Notes: generated by a model from the sequence alone, not told the origin. A stretch of 64,000 nt of DNA from Cyrtodaria siliqua (GCA_037043455.1 JAWPHD010001270.1:275354-339353); one strand, 5' to 3'; shown: positions 1 through 12,655, counted from the stretch's first letter. Numbers and translations: made by a program.

Positions 1-324
1 ATAAATATCATTTAATGTAAAGAAAATCACTGCAAATGAATGCAAAATCCTTTTCTGGTCATATAAAGGCAGTATTGTCATTAAGTATACATACTTTTCA
101 TTCAGTTGCTGTAATTTTTTCTCTATAAATCAGTATTTTTTCATATTTATCAATATCCCATAGCTCTTAAAATGGCGGCTTCTATATCTGTTTCAATAGA
201 AGCTTCATATGATCATATCTTCTGTCTTTATCATCCGATGTTGATATTTCTTTCATCCTTATTCACGTTTTTCAAAACTCCCAATATTATAGATGGTTTG
301 GTTGTGTCGCTACATTCCCTTTAA
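1..324. mobile_element. MITE-A copy 1 (long-TIR foldback element), cut by window edge
   Basis: The right half matches the element at 11,478-12,028: the same order of blocks, ending in a near-identical terminus (cgctacattccctttaa). The other copies have long terminal inverted repeats and no coding capacity, so this is a non-autonomous DNA-transposon-like repeat. The left half lies outside the window. Confidence 0.7.
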
Positions 325-1087
325 TGTTGGCCTGTTGAAATCGATTATCAAATTTGAAAAACGCTAAACTACTATATATAGTTTTATTATTGTATATACA
401 AATTATGAAAATACTAAATGTGAACAAAATAAACCCCACAGCACATTTGATAATAATGCTAATATATAAAGTCCTGAATCACCAACGACTGACGCCGAAC
501 GTGATTTTAAATATTGCTCATTTTAAGGTCGTTTTATCGTTTTAATCGTCGCATCACGTAAAACAAGAGAGAAAGTGTTTACCGATAACATCTACGTTAT
601 ACGGAGTCGTCTGTATCTAGTACTATGTATACTAGAAGGACATTAATGCTACTGTTGGCTTGTAAAATCTTCTATCTTATCTCCAAGTTATTTCATTTTA
701 TATCTACCATATCTATTATTAACAAAAAAGAAATTAAAGATGGAATTTCAAATGTTTTTTTTTCGGTTTGGGTGGTATTTCTGTTTTTCGATGGAAATGT
801 GAAAAAGACTGCGTGATTATCAATCTAGCATATGTTTCAAGTTGTGCAATGGCATTTATAATCATAGAATGTGTAATTATGACGGTCTCGAAATCATGAG
901 CTCGGAGTCTCGCTAACCTTCCAACATTAATCATCAGTTTTGACGCTCGCACTTGGCGTCACGCTGATGACAAGGCTTCTGGTTTCCTTTTTTTCACCAC
1001 AAAAACATATCAGAACATAGTTTTTTATCAGCAACATATCAGCAACACATTTACGTCTATAACGGTTCCTGTTTGTATAACAGTATA

Positions 1088-1151
<64 letters not shown>

Positions 1152-3606
1152 GCAACTTCAACTACTATTACTACTACTACTGCCGATACTCCTGCTGCTG
1201 CTACTATTTTCACGACCACTTCTAATACAACTCCTGTAAACCTTAAACCTTGCCGTTAACAAGCACGATTGTTCCATATGTTGTTTATAATAATCATCCT
1301 CGACTTGTAAATAATGAATATACACATCAGGTCAATGTGGTTTAATTGTGAGTCGCAGGACTGGCCATGCTCGGATTTTTTAACCACAAGGACATATAAT
1401 AATCATATTAACATATAATAATTACATTATATTCATGTTTTGTATTATCTAAGTAGGCATATCGTGCTTTTATATTTTTATATTAATGACATACATAAAG
1501 CAAAAAATATAGCATTAAACAAGTTCTCTATATATAAAAATATATTTTAATATTAAACGTAATGACCAATTCATTAACTGAAAGATAACTTTTGGTTCCG
1601 CAGAGGGGAGCACAATTCTCCAAACAAATGGATCGATTTCGAGAAGGACAACTTTTTCATGACTGAAATTCCGTGTTCTCTAAAATCTATCTTACGTTGA
1701 TTATATATTTTCCCCCGCGGAAGCATGTTTAAGTATGTATGTTTGGAACGTTGACAATCTTTATCAACACATATCCTGAAAGTTGAACACAAACAGGTAC
1801 AACTTCCTTACAAAGGTCGAACACGAAGTCTGTAAAACACGTCATTATTTACGTCTCAATCTGGTGACTCAAGATGTTAGCGTTATATTATGTCTGTGTG
1901 CTAAATGGTGTCTGTGGACAGATTTGGATTTTTAGGGAAATGTTAAGTTCGGGTTAGAAAATGTTGTTGTTTTTGACATGTAAAGAAATACGTGGGCGTG
2001 TATTTTAACGGTATGTGATTGTCTTTGTTTAAATATGAAAAGGCAAACATTATCATAAAAAACATAATATGAAAATACGTTGGTATATTAATTAAGGCAT
2101 ATTTTACCAGCTTAATTAAAGATAATACTTTTATGGCCATTAATTATTAATAAATACGCTGACGGAAAAATGATGGAAGGTAGTTTTAAAGGGGTACATT
2201 ACGCGTTTCATGTGGGTCTAGGTGTTTGACTTAAAATTGACAAATACTTATATTTTCTATTCAAAAGGTCCATAAAAAGTGATTCCTTATTGACAAGAAA
2301 ATGTATTCTGCTTGGTAATATGTGCTATCCTAGGTTACGCAGGATGGATTAATTTAAGCATGTTACGCCCAATTTCCTTAATATTCTATGTTGCATTAAA
2401 ATGGTAGACCTTAAAACACAGTGCTAAAACCATATTTTGATTGATATGTAATTTTTATCATGAATTGAAACATCTTTAAAACTATAAATTATTCTTGGGA
2501 AAAGATTGATATATATATCCGCTTTAAGAAATTTAAGCAATAAAAACCTGCTATTCCATTTCCATGAGTATACTTCAGTTCAAACATCTTATATTTTTCG
2601 CAGCTAGGCGAATATTTCCACTTTGTCAGGAGTCATAAACAACAAGTTAACGCATAAATCATGGACTCACGTGCGGCGTAGATGTAACAGTTTCCTGTCA
2701 ACGGAAAACATTACACTTAAAAATGCTTCAATGTCAGAACGTGTGTGCCAAAATGTATGATCCTAGCACATTTTATTAGTACCGTATGTATTTAAATTGT
2801 ACTCGACTTCTGCACCGGTTTTTAAAACTTCTAATATTTTCATTATACTCAAAAGCAACTAATTTGTGCAAATACCAACAATCTATGGAACTGCTCGGAC
2901 TTACTTCTAGAGTTCACCTTTGTCAATGCCGAGGATCGTCATGGTGAACATTTTGGATAGGGAGACAGTGGACACTATGAAAATAAACACACTAATGTTC
3001 TAACAATAACACATCACAAAATGGCACAACAGTAAGCGACTTTCTGTGATGGCCCATAGATAGGCCCTAAATATACTGAAAGGAAAAAGAAACGCATAAT
3101 CAAAAAATTGCCTATATTACACTATTATATACACCCAATTCCACGTAATATTCCAGATATATCTCAACGTGTATTGTACAAAAAGGTGCTACAACTAATT
3201 ACAGAAAGGACAACACTGTCATGTAGTAGACATTTTAATCAAAGTATACGTTGTTACACGAAATTCATAAATGTTGAAGTTTCGCTTGAAAAAGTCAAGC
3301 CATTTCAGTATTGTGTTTAATGTTAAGAGATTGCAACGTTTAAAGCCTAAGTTTGCTCACCTGCTTGAGCCAAATGCGCATTCTGTAGATAATGAAACTT
3401 TAAATGGGTAACCATTGGTGTGTTCGGTGATGTTTAAACCTTCTTTCCGAAAGGACAGGCCTAATGCCGCCCTGTACCATTCGATTAGCAGTAGCATATT
3501 AAACATACAATATATAGCAGACATACCCATTATGCGTTTCTTTTTCCTTTCAGTATATAATAATGCTACGTTCACGTACTAAAATACTGTCTTCATCTCA
3601 TTGCAG
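325..3606. other. Intron upstream of the first visible islet exon; no coding found
   Basis: This AT-rich stretch precedes the acceptor at 3,606. I looked for the Islet homeodomain and LIM domains here on the + strand and did not find them, so the intron is longer than 3.2 kb and the earlier exons lie outside the window. The only structure I see is the (ACT)n tract at 1,088-1,150. The open frames present are short and do not look like exons. Confidence 0.7.
1088..1150. repeat. (ACT)n trinucleotide microsatellite
   Basis: About 21 near-perfect units of tac/act, followed to about 1,205 by interrupted act/gct triplets. Read on the minus strand it gives a run of valines, a simple-repeat artefact and not a protein. 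Confidence 0.95.
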
Positions 3607-3789
3607 AACGGTGGACGATTACATGGGCCAATGCAGGGCGTTCCTATGGTTGCTTCAAGTCCTGTCCGCCACGAGAGCCAGATGCAGCCGAATCAAGTGG
3701 AAGTTCAAACGTACCAACCGCCATGGAAAGCACTGAGCGATTTTGCCATGCAGAGTGAGCTTGACCATCACCCCCCGTTCCAACAACTG
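3607..3789 (+). CDS. isl: Islet LIM-homeobox transcription factor, penultimate coding exon (LHX3-binding domain)
   Basis: Islet proteins are nuclear LIM-homeodomain transcription factors that specify motor neurons, endocrine cells and other cell types, acting with LDB and LHX3/4 partners. This 61-residue exon contains [10 protein letters not shown], then [11 protein letters not shown], then [11 protein letters not shown] and FQQL. In vertebrate ISL1 the corresponding segment (GTPMVAASPERH ... VEVQSYQPPWK) is the LHX3-binding domain; here it spans about 3,637-3,729. The exon is bounded by a pyrimidine-rich acceptor ending ttgcag at 3,606 and a strong donor gtgagc at 3,790, and both junctions are phase 0. 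Reading past the donor gives a stop at about 3,859, so splicing is needed. It joins in frame to 5,507. The LIM domains and homeodomain are not in the window. ISL1 and ISL2 are vertebrate duplicates, so a single invertebrate islet is expected. Confidence 0.93.
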
Positions 3790-5506
3790 GTGAGCGCTTT
3801 TTGCGATGTTCCTGATGACGATGATGACGAAATGATCGTCTGCTACGATGACTCACGATAAACCGTTTGCGTAAACAACTAAGGCTGCACGATGAACGGT
3901 AACTTAATCTTGCTTTCACGTCGTAACGCCTTCCTATGCTTGAATACTATCATACGTTACGTGAGATGCAACTAGACGTTTTAGTTTTATTACTTTTGCT
4001 TTCGCCCTAACCGTTTTTTGTTTTTCGAAAGCTCTTTAAAATAGCTTGTGTATGCTAACGGTCAAAACATTCTAGAAATACTATGTCAGTGTCCATAGTC
4101 ATTTTAGTGTTCTATAATGATTATGGTATACTAGTTTTAAAATAATACGCCGGCCATTGGCTCTATTACAAATAGAAGTACTACTTTACACTGAGCATCT
4201 ATTATTTTAATATTTAAACATACATTTGCACAAGAAAAAGTATGAAAGTGGACCTACACGATACATACGAAAAATTGCAGTCTCGGGTTTGACTGAGACT
4301 GTTCATGAACGGTAGTGAAATATTATTGCTACTGTTCACGCCCACTAGCACCGGGTTGAGCAGAACTCAATATTTATAAAATCAATAGTACACAATTTTA
4401 ACCATTCCGAAGATGGCATGCATATGGCGGTGGACATGCCATATTTACTGCCATTATTCCATGTCCAGCGGCGTATGGTCCCAATATCTAATAAAATTAT
4501 ATGCCCCTAAGAGCGAAATAAACAAAAAGGAATTAGGTTGGGAGCAGCGGTTATGAAGTCTGCGCATCACAAGTATAACAGTCAAAATACTGAATTAAAA
4601 AGCAGACAACATATCCTATGGGTGGTTAAACAATACCCAGAGCCTTTATCGGCCGGAGTAGTGGAAATTTAAGTAAGAAAACAAAAACATTTGAAAATGT
4701 ACCACCGATATCTAAATATAAGTATCGGGCTCAGCGATCTCCAAAGATCGAATGACGAGGTTTCTGCATCTTCCAACTCTTACGAAGCAGCTGGCATACA
4801 TTCCTTACATATATACACGTTTATTGTTTATGTTCTCATTTCATTACATTATTAGAAACTGCGTAGCGTTTTCACCTTTTCCCAAATCGACAAAGACATA
4901 TATTCCGTACTCTTAACCCTCTCTCCTCTTTCACAAGCATAGAAAGGGCGTTGAAAGCAGGATTTCGGAAAATAAGCCCTTGATTCTTGTTTTATATGCA
5001 ACCGCAACCGACATCTGTGCATTTTAGTTGTTTTTGTTTTGTTTGTTTGTGAAGTTCATCGATATCATAATCGATATCCTAATTTATCATCACTGCATGT
5101 TGTTTTGTATTTTATGCGCATGAATTTATTATTTAAATGCACGTTTTTGCATGATTATGATATGCTATAATTTCATGTTCATATTTTAATATTGAAATCG
5201 AATACACTAGTTTCAAATAAGAAAATTATACGTATTATTTATATATTTTAAACAAATATTATATCATAGCCAACCTATAGAAATGCATATAATTATATAA
5301 TTAGTAACACATGCACTTAAAAATTATTCCGAAAAGTTTATACCTTTTTAACACAATGGTACTGATAAATAAACCCATTTAAAATCACGTGTTCGTCTGT
5401 ACATAGACCTAATAACAATTCTGAATATGTCTGTGGTCTGTAATGGTCATCTGCCTGTTCGTCTGCCATGTATTTCATTTGGAGCCAAACTGTTAATGTT
5501 TTTCAG
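3790..5506 (+). other. isl: Last intron of islet (1,717 bp)
   Basis: Donor gtgagc at 3,790 and acceptor tttttcag ending at 5,506, phase 0. The intron is AT-rich and contains the dispersed repeat at 4,235-4,525. I see no other feature in it. Confidence 0.85.
4235..4525 (+). mobile_element. Dispersed repeat C, copy 1, inside the islet intron
   Basis: About 290 bp that reappears in reverse complement at 53,283-53,577. The shared blocks, in order, are aaaaagtatga, a gcagtctcggtttga-like block, gttcatgaacggtagtgaaat, a gttgagcagaactcaatat-like block, catgcatatggcggtggac and ccatgtccagcggcgtatgg. An internal palindrome lies around gttcatgaac. It has no coding capacity. Two copies in opposite orientation, one in an intron and one inside a satellite, indicate a transposable element; its class is not known to me. 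Confidence 0.75.
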
Positions 5507-5665
5507 ATGAATTCCTTCGATCACATGGATTCTGAGGATGACCACACCATCATGGACACATACTACAGCTGGGGCCACAGGGACGAGTATGGCCACCAAC
5601 CAGGATCTGTCAACTCGGACTACGGAGAAACGCCATCAGACATGTCGAGTCCCATGAGCCAGTGA
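5507..5665 (+). CDS. isl: Islet LIM-homeobox transcription factor, last coding exon (C-terminus)
   Basis: This phase-0 exon of 52 codons plus a TGA stop at 5,663-5,665 follows the acceptor at 5,506. It starts MNSFDHMDSEDDHTIMDTYY, continues with SWGH, and ends ETPSDMSSPMSQ. It is acidic and rich in D, E, S, Y and M. Vertebrate ISL1 has a Ser/Pro/Met-rich tail here (ending SMVASPIEA), so the ending SSPMSQ is broadly similar but the acidic middle is not. The assignment rests on in-frame continuity with the recognisable exon at 3,607-3,789, codon-like composition and clean splice signals. The methionine at 5,507 is internal and is not a start. Confidence 0.85.
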   Translation: MNSFDHMDSEDDHTIMDTYYSWGHRDEYGHQPGSVNSDYGETPSDMSSPMSQ

Positions 5666-8385
5666 TTGATCGTAAAATGCACGAATTATTTTTAAACGAA
5701 ATACAATATTTCGGATTATACAATGGACGGATTAACCTAAAACGGAATGGAACTAACAAACTGCACGTGTCATGTTCAGTTGATCAGTGATGCATTGGCG
5801 TACCAAGTTATGTAACTGGAGAGGTTGAACTGTTCAATAACAAAGCACGGGGACAAGGGGGGCATAATACATCATACCGAACATTTACTCAAAGTTGTAT
5901 GTTTTCTATGTACGTGAAAATGAAACTGTATGCATGTAATAAGACAAGTGGACATAGGCGGGATATTTTTGTATCTGTCGTTTTAGGAAATTATATGTAC
6001 ACTCAGTGAAGTAAGAAGTACTTCGCTGGTAAAATATAAAATTAAAATACATGATCAACGATCTACCTTTTTTTGTTAACATAATACATGCGTTAATTAG
6101 AAAGCGCATGCGTTTTCTGATTTGTTAAACACGTGTATAGTTAAACTTTTGATACTTTTATATACCTTCACGTAAACCAGACAGGGAAATGTACGAAGAC
6201 TATATGCCTTATGCGGCTGAAACGGTTCCGTGTATATGACGGAAGCTGACTGTACATGCACACAAAGAACCAGTATGCATGCCCCCATATATAGCACCAG
6301 CTTATAAGCTGTTTAAACATGATCCAATATTGAGCTCAACAACCAGATAAGACGCGTATCTGCATAATTAAAATTACGCAGATTTGTTTTATACCAAAAA
6401 CGTATTGGTATCAAGTGCATCCAGCAACATTTTGCTAGATGATTGCAATAAAAAAGGCGTTTTTGTCGGCTGTTTGACTCAAATTAATATCAATAAAAAA
6501 AAAAAAAAGCAATGTTGAATATTTCTGTAAGGGGAAGAGGACTTACGCATAATGTTCATGGTAATGACTGAAAAGTATACATTTTGCATTAATGCTTTGT
6601 CCAAGACTAGTTTTTGAAAATACGCATTTGTAAATGTAAATACGTAAATGATTTGTTTTGTTTTCATGCGTACAATACGCATTGTGCTGAATGCATATCT
6701 GGAGCACTGAGCATTAGGTTAAAACATATACACTCTATTAATAAAACTATTACGATCATATTTTTCAAAACGTTCTCTTGAATACATTTCAATGTATATA
6801 ACATAAAGGTAGCTACCAGATAATTTTGATCAGCGTCTTTTTGGTTTTTACTGATTTACTGAGGCCGTTATATGCTGATTTTTGAGCTCAATATTGTTGT
6901 ATGAACGACACCGAAACAAATCAAAATCTATTCATTGTGTAGACACCTATTTTTTAATAATGTTGACTTTGATTTTTGTTGAATTGTTTAAATGTCAACC
7001 ATGCGTAAATGTATGTTCTTTATTTGTTTTTGTATGCGTGAATGTTCAGTAATGTGACTTTCCACTACTTTGAAAACTGGTAGAAATCCTCATCAATGCT
7101 CAAATGTAGAAGTAGATAAAGACAACTAGAAAGTGACCAAATATATTTATGGTTGTCTTCCATAGTGTACAAAAGGTTTGGAATAAAAACAACAACCTGT
7201 TAACTTAAAATGTTCATGTTCTTTTTTTTTTATTATTTAGGTAATATTTCACCACCGCAGGACGTAACAACCGACACGACTGGTGGGTGTACACCATAAG
7301 CATTGAATTATTAATGTAAAACATAATTAGGCTATTTTGCCATATAAAATAAACAGATGCATGTATTCTCATGTAAGAATCATATGACTCTAATATAAAA
7401 AGCGCCACATACAATTCTCATATAAAACGTTTCATATGATATGTAAATAACAGGGTCCATACTCACAAAGCTTCTAAGCGATATCTTAAGTCAAATTTTT
7501 TAAACACCTTTTTCTATCGATTTAAGACGTTTTCTTGATATTGCTAATAAGGTTATGGATAAATACATATACTGAATACACCTACAGTTAAATATTTATC
7601 TTAAAATAGATTGCTTGTAGTGTCCCTGAGAGGTTAATAAAGAGATTTAAAAGTATGTAAAAATATTAAAATTCTGACAAGTATTATTTTCCACTTAAGT
7701 TGCTTTATGAATACGGGCCCGGGAGTTGATATATTTTTCATTTTAGAATAAATGCATAAACCTTTCGTTTTTAAAACACACATTTTCATGTAATTTTTAT
7801 GGGGGAAAAAATGAAATTTTATAAGATTCTCGTATGCTACTTATATATCTCTTATGTAAATTGTTTAATATAAGAATCATGTATTGCTCCTTTTATATAA
7901 GTATCATATAACGGGTATCATATGTGAATTATATAAGAATCATATCTGATACTTATGTGTGGCAAAATTGGTAATTTATTTTACCGTTAATGGATGAGAG
8001 AATCTGTATTAACTTTATAAAGCTACGATAATATAATTATTTTAAGAATTGCATGTGCGCAAGTTGAGCTGGTGATACAGAATAACTGTGTTTGTTTATA
8101 GTAAAGTCTTTATTTCAGATTTATTTATTATTTATTTATTGTTTAATGTGAATAAAATACATGATAATATATGAACGTTGCCTTTTGGTTCTGCTTTTAC
8201 ACCATGTCATAAATATAATGTGTTTGCCTTCGGCGGCCGACTATAAAATAAATACGGAAACTGCTGTGTTTTTTACCATAAAATAATCGTTTTGGTTTTC
8301 ATTGAACACTTTAGCCTAAGTATGCTACAGTCTATTTAAAGAAAATGCACAACTTGAAATTAACTTGCATGCGGTCTTTTTAAAA
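5666..8385 (+). other. Islet 3' UTR and downstream flank
   Basis: There is no second gene here. Candidate poly(A) signals (aataaa) occur at about 6,447, 6,490, 6,739 and 7,181; which one is used cannot be decided from sequence. The rest is AT-rich with short homopolymers and a ttta-rich tract near 8,116-8,140. Confidence 0.5.
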
Positions 8386-8889
8386 GGAAATGTAGGCATA
8401 TAGCCAAATAGTTGTAATTATTGAGTGTTATAAAAAATAATTGAAAAATGGTGAAACAATTATAGAAATCGGAAGATAAACAAAGAATTTATGGCCATTT
8501 GAATGTTGTTCTAAAATGGATATGGAAGTCGCCATTTTGAGAACTGTGACATATAGTTTTAAATTACCATGTTACTAGTGTATGGAATATTTATAAATAT
8601 GATAATTTCCCGATTTCAAAGAAAAAAAATCACAGCAGCTGTACTAAAAATAAGTACACTAAATTGTAATAATGCATTTGTATTAATTGGAAGTGATTTT
8701 CTTTGCATTAAATCTGTTATCAATATGCCATAAATGGCAGTTGAAAACTATGACGTCATAGTTCTCAAAATTGTGGTTCCCACAACCTTCAAGTAGTCAT
8801 AACTTCTTTGTTTAACATCCGAATTGTTTCACCCTTTTCAACGTTTTTCAGAACTCTCAATAATAAAGATGCCTGCATTACCTTTAAAT
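8386..8889. mobile_element. MITE-A copy 2, diverged
   Basis: It begins near a ttaaaaggaaatgtaggca terminus and ends in a reverse-complementary terminus (tgcattacctttaaat). Both arms carry the gaactctcaataataaag-like, aaatcggaagataaac-like and gccattttgagaact-like blocks seen in the copy at 11,478. The right arm contains ctatgacgtcatag, which includes a perfect TGACGTCA. It is non-coding. Confidence 0.75.
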
Positions 8890-10822
8890 ATAAATATTAT
8901 ACCGTCGTAAGATCATCGTTGTCATTGTACGATGCGCACACGTGTACACAACAGTTGGTTTTCCTAACAGTTAGTTATATTACTTATAGCAATAAGCATA
9001 TTTTTTAAAATATCAGGGAAAGGCGATGGCAACGGTCAAACGACGGTTCTCTAGAAATTGAGGAAAATATAAGAAGAATAAGAAAAAGCCTGCGTCGCTG
9101 ATAAAGCACGGTTACTATTCCGGAGTTCTATAACATAACATGAGCGCACTTTGGTGTCGGACTTAGGACATGGGTCTACCAGTGTATTTGTCAGATCTAT
9201 TTTGAATTTCTGGTTCAATTCTGGAGAAAAGTCCCTTAAAAGGGCCTTTAATCTCTCTACACTAATGAACATATATGTGACAGTCGTTATAAAGTAGAAT
9301 ATCAGACACATACAATAGAAACGCACTAAGATTCAACGTAAAATCACCTTAAATTGAAAAAAAACAAACAATACTAGCATTTTGTGGTGGCTTGTCGAAA
9401 CCAGCAAGCACAATAAAAACCTTATCTGAGTCTTTTTAATGGGTATATGTAGTACTAGTAAAAGCGATTTCTACTACAAAATATGTAATTTAACCACCTT
9501 GTGGATTCTTACTGGGTAATGAGACGGATAGGCTATACACCTAAGAATGACGTACCAACACGAACGTACACACGCACGTACGCAAACACACACGCACTGA
9601 CCTATGTATTACAACTATGGCATCCAACGTAACGACTACTCCCGCACATTGACCTGAAGGATGAACCAAGTGCAAACGTCTCAGATAGAACCAGTCACGA
9701 ATACTTCTGCAAAAATAAAAACTCTATTGATTTACTCGGAAGCTGCTCTGAGAAAGCCTGATTGGTTGATTATGTACAGAGACTGCCTCCAGAGGTTGAC
9801 CGTACACAATCGATAAGACACTGCTTATCTTGTAGACGTTGCATGAGCTCACTATTGTACCGCTCCTTACTTTTTTGACACACCAAGAAATATACGCATA
9901 TACAGCGTCTGATTGAAACTGAACTACCATTTTTACTTCTTCAAAAGAATAGTACACTGAAGCATTTAGAAAAACAAGTTCTTAAAATTTCGTATAAAAC
10001 ACAACAGTAAGGGCAGCATTCCTTGGGCACGCGATAGGTCACTGGCACATTAGATGAAATCCGTCATACGAGTGAAAGACAAAATAAATTTAATTTGAAT
10101 TGTTTCTATAAGGCGTATGAATACATTCACCGTCACACACGCACGCATCTACACATCATCAGTATTACCCTTACATCAAATTTTAAATACAAGAACATCG
10201 TATATATACATAATATGCAATACAGTGGCCTCGGAAATATCGGTTATATTTGTAACAATATATACAATGACATAAGCAGTGGTCAGATTGCTTTGTTTAT
10301 CATTTATGATATACGCGGCCGGGCCTGGTGTATTATTAATGGCATAATCGGTTTATACAGAACTCCCTGCTTATCATAAGTTATCACAACATTGATATAC
10401 AGTTACTGGCTAATGAAGTACATGATGTATTAAATGATCTTGATGATGCACACGAGATACGGGGTACCATGTGGTTACATTGGCAGGCGAACTTGGATTC
10501 TTGCTCTTCCATATTGCACTAATTGATCTACATGGATGCTACATTTTCACATCCTTATCCATTGAAACGTTTAATATTGATCTCTGGTGTATATATACTA
10601 TTGAAAGAGATAAAAACAAAATATGCGAGAAAACTACAAACCAAACACTTAAATGCATCGTCGACTACTTCTGTTCTCTAACGAAGCGTGAAGGCCTTAC
10701 CCAGTTTGCCGTATCCAATCACATTATTTCTTGCATACCGGATAAGGTTATCCGCGTTTTACATGGGTGGTGGAAAGCCTGATATTATACATGGGGAAGA
10801 TAAAAGTCACGCGCATCAACAC
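8890..10822. other. No recognisable feature
   Basis: Single-copy-looking AT-rich DNA. Short ACGT-rich runs occur near 9,560-9,600. An open frame of 103 codons at 10,471-10,782 on the + strand matches nothing I recognise, and I see no splice or family signature. Confidence 0.4.
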
Positions 10823-11018
10823 TGACGTCAATAACGTCAACATTTGCATGACGTCATATACGGGTTTAATGTATTTTTATCTGCGTTCATGGGAAAATAA
10901 AGTTCTGCTAATTGCCTAATCACACAGCAAATAACGCCCAAAGGACTTTATGTTAAGCTGCTTGATGAAACAATTGTAGTTAGAACTTTATTTTAAGCTG
11001 TGTGATGAGGCAATTGAG
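10823..11018. repeat. TGACGTCA cluster plus inverted repeat (hairpin module 1)
   Basis: Two exact TGACGTCA octamers lie within 10,823-10,857, with an aacgtcaa half-site between them. About 50 bp further on, the arm at 10,908-10,928 (ctaattgcctaatcacacagc) pairs with 10,997-11,018 (gctgtgtgatgaggcaattgag). The loop contains a third, direct, degenerate copy of the right arm (10,952-10,980). Confidence 0.6.
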
Positions 11019-11187
11019 TTATTTCCCGATGAACTCAGATAGAAATACATTAAGTAATATATAGAGTCTTTTATCATGCAGATGTGCACTTTTCTGCCCA
11101 ATAAAGGGGTGACCTATTAAATTTTGCTTTATTTGTCACTTACCAATTGAGCAAATCAATGCGGAATCTCTAGACGTTTATTGTACG

Positions 11188-11232
11188 TAACGTTATCTGA
11201 CGTCATGCACGTAACGTTGCCTGACGTCATAA
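11188..11232. promoter_or_regulatory. Tandem CRE-like pair
   Basis: A direct repeat of about 24 bp, each unit having acgtaacgtt followed by ctgacgtcat. The two exact TGACGTCA octamers match the CREB/ATF consensus. No gene start is evident nearby, so any regulatory role is inference. Confidence 0.4.
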
Positions 11233-11477
11233 AACAAACTAAAAACAACAACATGGCGGCGTCCTCGATAAGCGTAACATTTTGAGAAATAGGTAATAAT
11301 AGTAATTCATACAGAAAATGTGAATAATCTACATGATAAATAGAATAGAGCCGAACCATTCTTCGTTTTCGTGCCGAGCCTAATAAACTTGATAGTAAAA
11401 GGTACTGACATAATATTCTCTATGTCTCAGCGAGTTGGCTTATTTAAACACTGAGATGGGCATCGCCCATCGAGGTG

Positions 11478-12028
11478 TTTTAAGGGAATGAAGCGACACA
11501 GCCAAACAGCTCTGACATTGAGAGTTCTGAAAAACTTGGCAAAAGGTAAGAATTATCAAAATCGGTTGATAAACAAAAAAGATATGACCATTTAAAGGTT
11601 GTTCTAAAACGAATATGGGAGCCGCCATTTTTAGAACTATGACGTCATAGTTTCATATTACCATATATGGAATATTGATAAATATCATTTAAAACGAAGA
11701 AAGTCACTGCAAATGAATGAATTGTTTTTACTGGTCATATAAAGCATTATTGCCATTAAGTATTACATATTTTTCATATAGTTGCTGTAATTTTTCCCCT
11801 ATAAATCAGTTAATTTTCATATCTATAAATATTCCATATATAGTCATTTAGAACCGTGATATCATAGCTCTCAAAATGTCCGCTTCCATATCCGTTTCAA
11901 CAGAAACTTCAAACGATCATATCTTCTTTGTTTATCATCCGATTTTGATAATTCTTTCACCCTTCTTCAAGTATTTCAGAACTCTCAATAATAAAGATGT
12001 TTGACTGTGTCGCTACATTCCCTTTAAA
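11478..12028. mobile_element. MITE-A copy 3, most complete
   Basis: The element is about 550 bp. The left end (ttttaagggaatgaagcgac) is the reverse complement of the right end (gtcgctacattccctttaaa), and pairing continues for roughly 200 bp on each side: the gaactctcaataataaag block, the aaatcgg...gataaacaa block and the aacggatatgg...gccatttt block appear in both arms. The central part is AT-rich and unpaired. It carries ctatgacgtcatag near 11,638. No transposase is encoded, so it is a foldback/MITE-type non-autonomous element. Copies also lie at 1, 8,386 and 31,146. Confidence 0.85.
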
Positions 12029-12486
12029 TAACCAACAAGCTGAGACGGACTCTATATTTTTTGAAACATGGTGTACTTAGTAACACTGTGACGTCAGACT
12101 GACGTCCGTACCCTAAATTCCTCTATCGGGTAGTTATAGTACGGTATAGTCACGCCCCTTTAGTTACCCTAAATTAAACGATTTAATGCTTTGCATTCAT
12201 CAAAGGAAATGTCACCGACCATACTACAAACCATTATAATTGCAATTACTATCCTAAAAGTACTTATTTTCTTAATTTATCAAAACAAATTATTAGAATA
12301 AATACGGGTTGCTGTTGTTTTTACGCACACTCTATGAATAGCGGATGAAAGTAGTTCTTCGTACAGTTCATATAGCTTAAATTGATCATGTCATAGTCCT
12401 TTAACCAATCACATTGTTTGTATTATCTAACTGTTCGAGTGACTGCAATTATTGTGTAAAACAACATAAAAAAACGTTAGTTACTG
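12029..12486. other. AT-rich spacer with a CRE-like site
   Basis: One exact TGACGTCA near 12,089 is followed by a tgacgtcc half-match. Nothing else is seen. Confidence 0.4.
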
Positions 12487-12655
12487 GCGACGTCAAGGCA
12501 CTTTAATGTCAATAATATGCAAGAAAAATAATCAATCATGGGTATCCGATTAGAGAGGGAATTCCAACCCTCTGTATAATTGTTTTAATCTGAACCGAGG
12601 CTCTCGATAAAAACAATTATATCGAGCGTTGGAATTCCCGATGATACACCCATGA
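12487..12655. repeat. CRE-like half-site plus long hairpin (module 2)
   Basis: gcgacgtcaag at about 12,488 precedes an imperfect inverted repeat with arms of about 55 bp: the left begins tcatgggtatccgatt at 12,536 and the right ends atgatacacccatga at 12,655. Blocks ggaattccaac and ataattgttttaatc pair well, with small indels. Confidence 0.65.

Noticed and set aside
1028..1219. Valine-rich minus-strand protein
   Set aside because: Translation of the (ACT)n microsatellite.
325..3606. Islet homeodomain or LIM exons in the window
   Set aside because: No frame in this stretch carries a homeodomain WFQN-type helix or LIM cysteine/histidine spacing; they must lie upstream.
3644..3919. 91-codon minus-strand frame
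   Set aside because: Antisense shadow of the islet exon at 3,607-3,789.
10471..10782. 103-codon + frame as a gene
   Set aside because: No recognisable domain and no splice or regulatory context; such a length can arise by chance in 64 kb.
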